11,573 nt of DNA from an uncultured Eubacteriales bacterium (GTDB lineage Bacteria > Bacillota > Clostridia > TANB77 > CAG-508), in assembly GCA_902760765.1 (NCBI GenBank), contig CACWHO010000023.1, positions 1 to 11,573 on the forward strand, read 5' to 3'. Shown in pieces: positions 1 to 5,576 of the stretch. Both the position numbers and the translations under genes were made by a program. Each line of letters opens with the position of its first letter. Positions within the stretch are counted from its first letter, which is position 1. Under the pieces are notes generated by a model. The model was not told the DNA's origin and searched no databases. It saw nothing but the letters and a program-made list of their open reading frames with translations.

Positions 1-40
1 AATTTAACCATTTTGTAACTAAAATGTAATATTTAAGACA

Positions 41-69
41 TTGTAAAAACACAGTAAATATCTTATAAT
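41..69 (+). promoter_or_regulatory. Sigma-A-type promoter of the HD-GYP-like/EndoQ operon
   Basis: A TTGTAA -35 element at 41-46 is followed after exactly 17 nt by a perfect TATAAT -10 at 64-69. Transcription would start near 76, about 50 nt before the first start codon. No other promoter is visible between the two genes, so it probably serves both. Confidence 0.7.
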
Positions 70-126
70 AAATTTGAGCTTATATTACATAATAACATAA
101 GAAAAAATGTGAAGGGAAGTTGTAAA

Positions 127-960
127 ATGGATACATTTGCAGATTACATATTAAATGAAAAGAATCTATCACAAAAGATGGAAATAGTTTACTATTTATC
201 AAAAAGGCAAAAAGTATATTTTGACAAAACAGTAGTCTTAAAAACAGAGCTTGCTAGGCTTTTTATGAAATATAATAATTTAGATATGGATGAAAACCAA
301 GTATTAACTGCATCACTTTTATGTAATTGCAAGAAAACATTAAATGCAACAGACTTAGAAACGATAAGAAGCTATGCAAAAAGGGGAGCAGAATATTTGG
401 AACAACTTGGATTTAATAATAAATTTTGCAAAATGTGTGAAGAAATAAATAGATATAGTGGCAGTGAACCAAGAGAAAAAGAAAGTGATGTTTTAGAGTT
501 AGCAGATTCTTTTGGTGGAATGATTATAGATAGACCAGATAGAAAAGGATTTCCACCAGATGAAGCTCTTACATTATTAATACACAGAAATCTAAAAGAT
601 AAAGATAATAGATATAAAGACCAATTTGTAGGTTTCATACATACACTACAAGAAACACAATTAGGAGATTTTGTTGAAATAAATTCAATCAAAAAACTTT
701 TAAAAATTTATGGTGAATCAAGAGATGTAGTTGAATTTATAAAAAGAGATGTTAATCAATTTGAACCAGAAATTGATGCAGCACTAGATAAAAAATTAAA
801 AGCTCCTGAAGAAAAAATAGTTAGAACACCAGCTAGAAGAATTGAAAAAGCAAATAGACCACTATTTACAGAAGAGACAACAAGAATGGTATTAGAGAAA
901 ATTCATAGCAATCAAAGAGAAGCAGAAGAACCAGAAATGGAAACATTGGAAAGAGGATAA
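127..960 (+). CDS. Degenerate HD-GYP-like (pseudo-phosphodiesterase) protein, 277 aa
   Basis: I infer an HD-GYP-related fold that has lost its catalytic residues. Residues 62-70 (ASLLCNCKK) lie where active HD domains have a pattern like xxLLHDIGK, so the HD metal ligands are replaced by Cys-Asn. Residues 107-117 (INRYSGSEPRE) occupy the place of the HHE and GYP motifs, which are absent. Residues 125-148, with LADSF, IIDRPDRKGF and PDEAL, match the conserved helix after the GYP motif (ADxxDAxxxxRPYR). The C-terminal part, from about 185, is charged and not recognised. The ATG at 127 is chosen because AAGGGA at 112-117 sits 9 nt upstream; a GTG at 109 in the same frame lacks such a site. The gene ends 2 nt before EndoQ, and its last codons carry that gene's ribosome binding site, so the two are probably coupled. 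A regulatory or scaffolding role is more likely than c-di-GMP hydrolysis. The family call rests on motif spacing alone. Confidence 0.75.
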   Translation: MDTFADYILNEKNLSQKMEIVYYLSKRQKVYFDKTVVLKTELARLFMKYNNLDMDENQVLTASLLCNCKKTLNATDLETIRSYAKRGAEYLEQLGFNNKFCKMCEEINRYSGSEPREKESDVLELADSFGGMIIDRPDRKGFPPDEALTLLIHRNLKDKDNRYKDQFVGFIHTLQETQLGDFVEINSIKKLLKIYGESRDVVEFIKRDVNQFEPEIDAALDKKLKAPEEKIVRTPARRIEKANRPLFTEETTRMVLEKIHSNQREAEEPEMETLERG

Positions 961-962
961 AA

Positions 963-2150
963 ATGTACGAAGCATTTGCAGATTTACATGTGCACATTGG
1001 TAGAACAGAAAGTGGAAAACCAGTCAAAATAACAGCAGCAAAAAGCCTTAACTTTGCAAATATTGCAAAAGAATGTGCAGACAGAAAAGGTATAAACATT
1101 GTTGGAATAATAGATTGTGCATCACCATATGTAATAGAAGATATAGAAAAATTTCTAAAAACAGGAGAGGCATATGAATTAGAAAATGGTGGAATTATCT
1201 ACAAAGATAAAGTATGCATTATTTTAGGAAGCGAAGTAGAAACTTCTGAAAAAGGTAGAAATGGCAAAAGTGGTGCAGCACATAACTTATGCTATTTTCC
1301 ACACCTTAAAGACATTAAAGCATTTTCAAATGAGATGAGCAAACATATAAAAAACATAACATTAAGCACACAAAGGTCAGACATATCTGGATATGAGTTA
1401 ATAGATATTGTAGAAAAATATAATGGAATATTAATACCAGCACACATATTTACGCCATTTAAAAGCTATTATGGAAATTGTGTAGATAGATTAACAGATG
1501 TATTTAAAGAAAAATATGATAAAATTTTTGCAGTAGAATTAGGGCTAAGCTCAGATACTTTTCTAGCAGATGAAATATCAGAATTAGAAAATAAAACATT
1601 TGTAACAAACTCAGATGCACACTCACTTCCAAAAATTGCAAGAGAATATAATAAATTACAAATAGAGGATTTTTCGTTTGAAGAAGTAGTTAAAGCATTA
1701 AAAAATATAGATGGAAGAAAAGTACTTGCAAATTATGGACTAGACCCAAAACTTGGAAAATATCACAGAACATATTGTGATAATTGTAATTGCGTTATAG
1801 AAACAAAAGAACCAGTAGAGGTTTGCCCAAAGTGTGGTAGTAAAAAAGTTACATTTGGTGTTTTTGATAGAATAGAATTAATAAAAGATAAAAAGGTAAC
1901 AAAAAGTCCAGCAAACAGACCACCATATATATACCAAGTACCGTTAGGATTTATACCAGGAGTTGGTGGAAAAACAATAGATAAATTATTAGATAACTTT
2001 GAAACAGAAATGAATATATTGCACAGATTATCAAAAGATGATATAGAAGCTGTTGCGGGGAAAAAAGTTGCAGATGCCATTGAAAAAGCAAGAACAGGGA
2101 ATGCTAAGGTACAATCAGGTGGCGGAGGCAATTACGGAAAGATTATTTAG
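963..2150 (+). CDS. Endonuclease Q (EndoQ) family PHP-domain DNA repair nuclease, 395 aa
   Basis: EndoQ enzymes cut DNA on the 5' side of deaminated bases (uracil, hypoxanthine, xanthine) and abasic sites; the B. subtilis family member was formerly called YqxK. The N-terminal PHP domain opens with the metal-binding DLHVH at residues 7-11. More PHP ligands follow: GSEVE, AHNLCYF, IPAHIFTPF (about 159-167) and TNSDAHS (about 217-223). A zinc finger is formed by C272, C275, C288 and C291. A helix-hairpin-helix-like C-terminus (about 327-380) contains IPGVGGKTIDKLL, and the protein ends in a Gly-rich tail. The length matches the bacterial family, about 390 aa. The start is supported by AAGAGG at 951-956, 6 nt upstream, inside the end of the previous gene. 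Co-transcription with a degenerate HD-GYP-like protein is unexpected and not explained by the known repair role. Confidence 0.92.
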   Translation: MYEAFADLHVHIGRTESGKPVKITAAKSLNFANIAKECADRKGINIVGIIDCASPYVIEDIEKFLKTGEAYELENGGIIYKDKVCIILGSEVETSEKGRNGKSGAAHNLCYFPHLKDIKAFSNEMSKHIKNITLSTQRSDISGYELIDIVEKYNGILIPAHIFTPFKSYYGNCVDRLTDVFKEKYDKIFAVELGLSSDTFLADEISELENKTFVTNSDAHSLPKIAREYNKLQIEDFSFEEVVKALKNIDGRKVLANYGLDPKLGKYHRTYCDNCNCVIETKEPVEVCPKCGSKKVTFGVFDRIELIKDKKVTKSPANRPPYIYQVPLGFIPGVGGKTIDKLLDNFETEMNILHRLSKDDIEAVAGKKVADAIEKARTGNAKVQSGGGGNYGKII

Positions 2151-2240
2151 AATTTTTAAATTGAATTTAGTATAAGCTGAAAGTGTATAATATTTTTTAA
2201 AATTTTAAAGGTTATTGTAATAGTATAAATTAAAATATTA

Positions 2241-2381
2241 GAAAGTGGAATATATATTTTTTATAAATGTTAAAGGTTAGTGAGGATCGTTCAAAAATTC
2301 TCAAAAGTTTGAAAAACTTTTGCAAGAATTTTTAGAATGAGGAACCTTTAAAAATTTATAAAAAATATATATTTCACTTCT
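2241..2381. repeat. 141-nt near-perfect hairpin (palindromic, MITE-like) element
   Basis: The arms 2245-2278 and 2343-2377 pair over about 34 bp, with one wobble (2248/2374), one mismatch (2269/2353) and one bulge (2350). The centre is itself a hairpin: 2293-2301 pairs with 2325-2333, and 2302-2310 with 2314-2322, around a 3-nt GAA loop. Bases 2288-2292 pair with 2335-2339. The whole element therefore folds into one long rod. A TATTA occurs directly outside both ends, a possible target duplication that is weak evidence in AT-rich DNA. It holds no ORF. It may be a non-autonomous mobile palindrome or a transcribed RNA hairpin between EndoQ and spoIIM. No long U tract follows, so it is not a typical intrinsic terminator. 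Confidence 0.6.
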
Positions 2382-2420
2382 TATTATTTATGTATTATTC
2401 ACTTTTTAAAAGTTCTAAAA

Positions 2421-2463
2421 AACTCCTTATTGAATACACATTATGTATAAAAGATAAGGAGTT
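2421..2463 (+). promoter_or_regulatory. Hairpin sequestering the spoIIM ribosome binding site
   Basis: AACTCCTTAT at 2421-2430 is the perfect reverse complement of ATAAGGAGTT at 2454-2463, giving a 10-bp stem with a 23-nt loop. The right arm contains the whole spoIIM Shine-Dalgarno sequence AAGGAG (2456-2461), so in the folded mRNA ribosomes could not bind. This implies some form of translational control, by an RNA switch, RNA cleavage or a later transcription start inside the loop. No aptamer is recognised. Confidence 0.6.
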
Positions 2464-2467
2464 ATTT

Positions 2468-3107
2468 ATGAAGAAAATAAGAAAAGTTGGAATAAGCAAA
2501 ATAATACACAATCACATTGCAAACAACAAAAAAGAATACATAATATTTACCCTAATTTTTATAATAGGGTTATTTTTAGGAGTAATGTTTATAAACAATT
2601 GTAAAACTACGCAATTAGATGAAATAAAACAATATTTTGAAAGCTTTATAGAAAAATTAAAAGCAACTGAAAAATTAGACATAAGTAAATTATTAAAAAA
2701 CACATTAAAAGAAAACATAATATTAGCAATAAGCTTATGGTTTTTTGGAACAACAGTTATTGGACTTCCAATAGTATTTGGCATTATACTTTACAGAGGT
2801 TTTTGCTTAGGGTACACAATATCTACAGTAATTCTAACATTAGGAGTAAAAAAAGGAATTTTATTTATATTTTCATCAATATTTTTACAAAATATAATAT
2901 TTATTCCATCAATTTTAGCACTTGGTGTTAGCCGGATTTAAACTATACAAATCAATTGTAAAAGATAGAAAAAGAGAAAGCATAAAAGTAGAAGCCTTAA
3001 GACATACAATCTTTTCTTTGATAATATTATTGCTTTTATGTTTATCAGCAATTATTGAAATTTTAATATCTACCAATTTTCTACAAAAAATTATAAAAAA
3101 TTTTTAA
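2468..3107 (+). pseudogene. spoIIM: Stage II sporulation protein M, split by a +1-base frameshift
   Basis: SpoIIM is a polytopic membrane protein that works with SpoIID and SpoIIP in peptidoglycan remodelling during engulfment of the forespore. Reading starts at ATG 2468, with AAGGAG 6 nt upstream. It runs through several hydrophobic segments, including IIFTLIFIIGLFLGVMFI and FGTTVIGLPIVFGIILYRGF, to ALGVS, then hits TAA at 2939-2941 in this frame. The homologous C-terminus (GFKLYKSIVKDRKRE, then a final membrane helix from HTIFSLIILLLL) continues in the +1 frame from 2934 to the stop at 3107. Removing one C from the CC at 2932-2933 restores a continuous 212-aa protein, close to the usual length of about 214 aa. 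No known frameshift stimulator is visible, so a genuine mutation or a sequencing error is likely. Location before xerD supports the identity. An earlier in-frame ATG at 2390 lacks a good ribosome binding site. Confidence 0.88.
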
Positions 3108-3114
3108 AAACCGC

Positions 3115-3143
3115 TTTACATTTTTTTAATAATTTGATATAAC
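3115..3143 (+). promoter_or_regulatory. Sigma-A-type promoter upstream of xerD
   Basis: TTTACA at 3115-3120 and TATAAC at 3138-3143 are separated by 17 nt. The predicted start, near 3150, is about 40 nt before the xerD ATG. This would let xerD be expressed independently of spoIIM. Confidence 0.6.
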
Positions 3144-3191
3144 ATATAAAGAATTTATGTAAATAGATTATTGATTTAGGGGTAGGGAAAT

Positions 3192-4073
3192 ATGGAAAAA
3201 CAATTAAAACTTTTTTTTGAATTTTTAGAGAACGATAAGAAATTATCAAGTAACACATTACAATCATACAAAAGAGATTTAAAACAATTCAAAAGATATA
3301 TAGAAGGATGCGAAGTTGCTTACAACAAAGTTGATGAAGAAGTTATACAAAATTATGTAGACTATTTACAAGAAATAGGTAAAAAACCATCAACAATTTC
3401 TAGATCAATAGCATCTATTAGGTCTTTCTATGAATATGCTGCTAGAAAAGGAAAAGTAAAAAAAGACCCAACACAAGCTGTAAAAGCACCAAAAGTAGAA
3501 AGAAGAGTACCATGCGTATTAACAGCAAAAGAAGTTGAATTATTACTAAATCAACCAAAAACAGAAGACTTAAAAGGAATAAGAGACAAAGCAATGCTAG
3601 AATTTGCATATGCTACAGGAATGAGGGTTTCAGAAATAATAAACTTAGACATTGATGATATAAACTTTAAAGAAGAATTTGTTAATTGCAGAAAAGCAAA
3701 TAAACAAAGAATAATTCCTTTAGGCAAAATGTCTGTTAAAGCATTAAAAGCATATACAGAAAATGCAAGAAATTATTTAATTAAAGATGAAAATGAAAAA
3801 GCATTATTTGTGAATGTAAATGGAAAAAGATTAACAAGACAGGGATTTTGGAAAATAATAAAATATTATAAAGACCAAGCACATATCAAAAAAGATATAA
3901 CACCACATGTTTTAAGACATTCATTTGCAACACATTTATTACAAAATGGTGCAGATTTAAGAGCAATTCAAACAATGCTTGGACATTCAGATATTTCATC
4001 TACACAAGTATATATGCAATTCCAAGATGAAGGAATAAGAGATATATATCAAAAAGCTCATCCAAGGGCATAA
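3192..4073 (+). CDS. xerD: Site-specific tyrosine recombinase XerD/XerC type, 293 aa
   Basis: Xer recombinases resolve chromosome dimers at dif. The N-terminal SAM-like core-binding domain covers about residues 1-90 (STISRSIASIRSFYEY). The catalytic domain shows the full set of residues: R145 in ATGMRVSE, K168 in RKANKQR, H239 and R242 in PHVLRHSFATHLL, H265 in LGHSDISSTQ, and the nucleophile Y274 in QVYMQF. Its 293 aa match the family. The start at 3192 follows a purine-rich site (TAGGGA, 3183-3188). I prefer XerD over XerC because it directly follows spoIIM; in B. subtilis xerD (ripX) lies in the same neighbourhood. It is chromosomal housekeeping, distinct from the serine recombinase of the downstream mobile element. 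Confidence 0.92.
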   Translation: MEKQLKLFFEFLENDKKLSSNTLQSYKRDLKQFKRYIEGCEVAYNKVDEEVIQNYVDYLQEIGKKPSTISRSIASIRSFYEYAARKGKVKKDPTQAVKAPKVERRVPCVLTAKEVELLLNQPKTEDLKGIRDKAMLEFAYATGMRVSEIINLDIDDINFKEEFVNCRKANKQRIIPLGKMSVKALKAYTENARNYLIKDENEKALFVNVNGKRLTRQGFWKIIKYYKDQAHIKKDITPHVLRHSFATHLLQNGADLRAIQTMLGHSDISSTQVYMQFQDEGIRDIYQKAHPRA

Positions 4074-4092
4074 AATAAATTTTTAAAATTGC

Positions 4093-4122
4093 TTGACAAA
4101 CAAGTAAAATCTGTTATATAAT
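4093..4122 (+). promoter_or_regulatory. Consensus promoter of the infC-rpmI-rplT operon
   Basis: A perfect TTGACA (4093-4098) and a perfect TATAAT (4117-4122) are separated by 18 nt. Transcription would begin near 4129, giving a leader of about 200 nt before infC. The start falls at the sequence that can pair with the downstream terminator. Confidence 0.85.
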
Positions 4123-4128
4123 ATAACA

Positions 4129-4299
4129 TGTTACAAGAAGGAACAAATAGTTTCTCACCTTATCGTAAAGAAAAAGGTTAAATATAAATTCCTAAACTTA
4201 CAAAATAAGTTTTATTTATATTGATTGGCTTGTAACAAAAGTCAATCTTTTTATTTTTTATAGGAAATACTAATTATCATTTTTATGTATTTTCCTATA
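4129..4299 (+). promoter_or_regulatory. L20-leader-like attenuator upstream of infC
   Basis: In Firmicutes the infC-rpmI-rplT operon is commonly repressed by ribosomal protein L20 acting on its leader. Here the leader folds into a small stem (4157-4161 with 4174-4178), a two-part stem (4181-4189 with 4214-4222, and 4194-4200 with 4206-4212), an intrinsic terminator (4223-4247 plus U tract) and a final hairpin (4259-4270 with 4287-4299). The leader's first bases, TGTTACAAG at 4129-4137, are exactly complementary to CTTGTAACA at 4229-4237 inside the terminator. Pairing them would block the terminator, a classic antiterminator switch. Membership of the Rfam L20_leader family is inferred from position and logic, not from a covariance search. 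Confidence 0.75.
4223..4259 (+). terminator. Intrinsic attenuator terminator in the infC leader
   Basis: GATTGGCTT (4223-4231) pairs with AAGTCAATC (4239-4247) as a 9-bp stem with one wobble. A U-rich tract follows at 4248-4259. It lies about 70 nt before infC and would end transcription when the alternative pairing with 4129-4137 does not form. Confidence 0.75.
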
Positions 4300-4331
4300 A
4301 GTAGAAGATAAAGTATTGGAGGTGTTTTAAC

Positions 4332-4841
4332 ATAAAACAAGAATTACCAATAAATGGTCAAATTAGAGAAAAAGAAGTTCAAGTAATTGGAGCAAACGGA
4401 GAAAAACTTGGAGTTATGTCTTCAAGAGAAGCATTAGATTTAGCAATGGAACAGGAATTAGATTTAGTTTTGGTTTCACCAAATGCAAAGCCTGCTGTTT
4501 GCAAAATTATGAATTATGGAAAATATAAATTTGAACAAGTAAAAAAAGAAAAAGAAGCTAGAAAAAAACAAAAAGTCCTAGAAGTTAAGGAAATTAGAGT
4601 AACACCTAATATTGAACAACATGACTTTGAATTTAAATCTAAAAATGCTAGAAAATTTATTTCAGAAGGAAATAAAGTGAAGATTACTGTTAGATTTAGA
4701 GGAAGAGAAGTTAATAATACAAAAGCTGGTGAAAACGTCTTAAATAAATTTATAGAAAGTCTAGAAGATGTTGCACAAGTTGAAAAAGCACCTAAGCTTG
4801 AAGGTAGAAATATGTTTACAGTATTAGCTAAAAAAGGATAA
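4332..4841 (+). CDS. infC: Translation initiation factor IF-3, with a non-canonical AUA start, 169 aa
   Basis: IF-3 binds the 30S subunit, keeps the subunits apart and rejects non-canonical start codons. The first ATG in frame (4416) falls inside the conserved N-terminal domain. In the same frame the translation upstream reads KQELPINGQIREKEVQVIGA, the expected IF-3 N-terminus. The only well-placed start is ATA at 4332, 7 nt after GGAGGTG (4318-4324). An in-frame TAG lies at 4302, with no ATG, GTG or TTG between it and 4416. A 169-aa product fits the family (B. subtilis about 173 aa). The C-terminal domain includes VKEIRVTPNIEQHDFEFK and KVKITVRFRGRE. AUU/AUA/AUC starts are a known self-control device of infC: IF-3 suppresses its own rare start codon. 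It is the first gene of infC-rpmI-rplT. Confidence 0.93.
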   Translation: MKQELPINGQIREKEVQVIGANGEKLGVMSSREALDLAMEQELDLVLVSPNAKPAVCKIMNYGKYKFEQVKKEKEARKKQKVLEVKEIRVTPNIEQHDFEFKSKNARKFISEGNKVKITVRFRGREVNNTKAGENVLNKFIESLEDVAQVEKAPKLEGRNMFTVLAKKG

Positions 4842-4904
4842 TAAATTATTACAATTTATTGAATATATCAAAATAAATATAAATTTATAAGGGGGTAGAT
4901 TTTA

Positions 4905-5108
4905 ATGGCAAAATTAAAAACAAACAAAGCTGCAAAAAAGAGATATTCATTAACAGCTACAGGAAAAATTAAAAGAACAAAATCAAACAGAAGACATTTA
5001 TTAGCAAATAAAACAAAAAGACAAAAGAAATCTGGAAAGATTCAAAACGCATATGCAAGTAAAACATGTGAAAACACAATTAAAAAATTATTACCATATG
5101 GTGGTTAA
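4905..5108 (+). CDS. rpmI: 50S ribosomal protein L35 (bL35), 67 aa
   Basis: This small basic protein of the large subunit is recognised from MAKLKTNKAAKKRYSLTATG, from KIKRTKSNRRHLLANKTKRQ, and from its end in LPYGG, as in other bL35 sequences. Its 67 aa are close to the usual 64-66. AGGGGG at 4890-4895 lies 9 nt before the ATG. It sits between infC and rplT, the conserved order. Confidence 0.97.
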   Translation: MAKLKTNKAAKKRYSLTATGKIKRTKSNRRHLLANKTKRQKKSGKIQNAYASKTCENTIKKLLPYGG

Positions 5109-5154
5109 TAAGAAATAATATTAAAAAGATACTTAAAAAGGGAAGGTGAATAAA

Positions 5155-5505
5155 ATGGCAAGAGTAAAAACAGCAAGAACAACAAAATTAAGACATAAAA
5201 AAATATTAAAACAAGCAAAAGGATATTTTGGAGCAAAACATTATAGATATAGAACAGCAAACCAAGCAGTTATGAAATCTTTATCATATGCATTTGCTGG
5301 AAGAAAAGATAAAAAGAGTAACTTTAGAAAATTATGGATAGCAAGAATAAATGCAGCAGCTAGAATGAATGGAACAACATATAGCAAGATGATAGCAGGA
5401 CTTAAAAAAGCTAATGTTACAATAAACAGAAAAATGCTATCTGAAATAGCTATAAGCGATCCAAAAGCATTTACAGAATTAGCTGAAATAGCAAAAAAAG
5501 CATAA
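5155..5505 (+). CDS. rplT: 50S ribosomal protein L20 (bL20), 116 aa
   Basis: L20 is an early-assembly 23S rRNA-binding protein and, in Firmicutes, the repressor of its own operon through the leader. Diagnostic sequences are MARVKTARTTKLRHKKILKQ, AKGYFGAKHYRYRTANQAVM, AFAGRKDKKSNFRKLWIARI and NAAARMNGTTYSKMIAGLKK. The ATG at 5155 gives the canonical MARVK start with AAGG (5143-5146) 8 nt upstream; the in-frame GTG at 5146 is part of that ribosome binding site. The stop codon lies within the long terminator palindrome shared with the mobile element. Confidence 0.97.
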   Translation: MARVKTARTTKLRHKKILKQAKGYFGAKHYRYRTANQAVMKSLSYAFAGRKDKKSNFRKLWIARINAAARMNGTTYSKMIAGLKKANVTINRKMLSEIAISDPKAFTELAEIAKKA

Positions 5506-5576
5506 AAAAAAGACATTTAGGAGCATTTTAATAAGGACAATTCTTATTAAAAATGCTCCTAAGGCTTTTTTTATGC
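5500..5576. terminator. Bidirectional intrinsic terminator between rplT and the serine recombinase
   Basis: The core stem pairs 5518-5535 with 5543-5561 (18 bp, one bulge) around a 7-nt loop, followed by seven T at 5566-5572. On the other strand a run of eight U (5511-5504) follows. The palindrome extends outward: GCATAAAAAAA at 5500-5510 pairs with TTTTTTTATGC at 5566-5576. Both flanking genes end in GCA TAA within these arms, so the stem covers both stop codons. It ends the ribosomal operon and the convergent mobile-element transcript. Confidence 0.9.

Noticed and set aside
372..692. - strand reading frames opposite the HD-GYP-like, EndoQ, spoIIM and rplT genes
   Set aside because: They are shadows of clear genes, with no ribosome binding sites or family resemblance.
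2241..2381. Intrinsic terminator of the EndoQ operon
   Set aside because: Far too long, and no U tract follows the stem.
2924..2941. Programmed ribosomal frameshift in spoIIM
   Set aside because: No slippery run, rare codon or prfB-like CTT TGA arrangement is seen at the shift, and SpoIIM is not known to use frameshifting.
2922..3107. A separate 61-aa gene with a TTG start
   Set aside because: It is the C-terminus of SpoIIM in a shifted frame; it has no ribosome binding site and continues the family sequence exactly.
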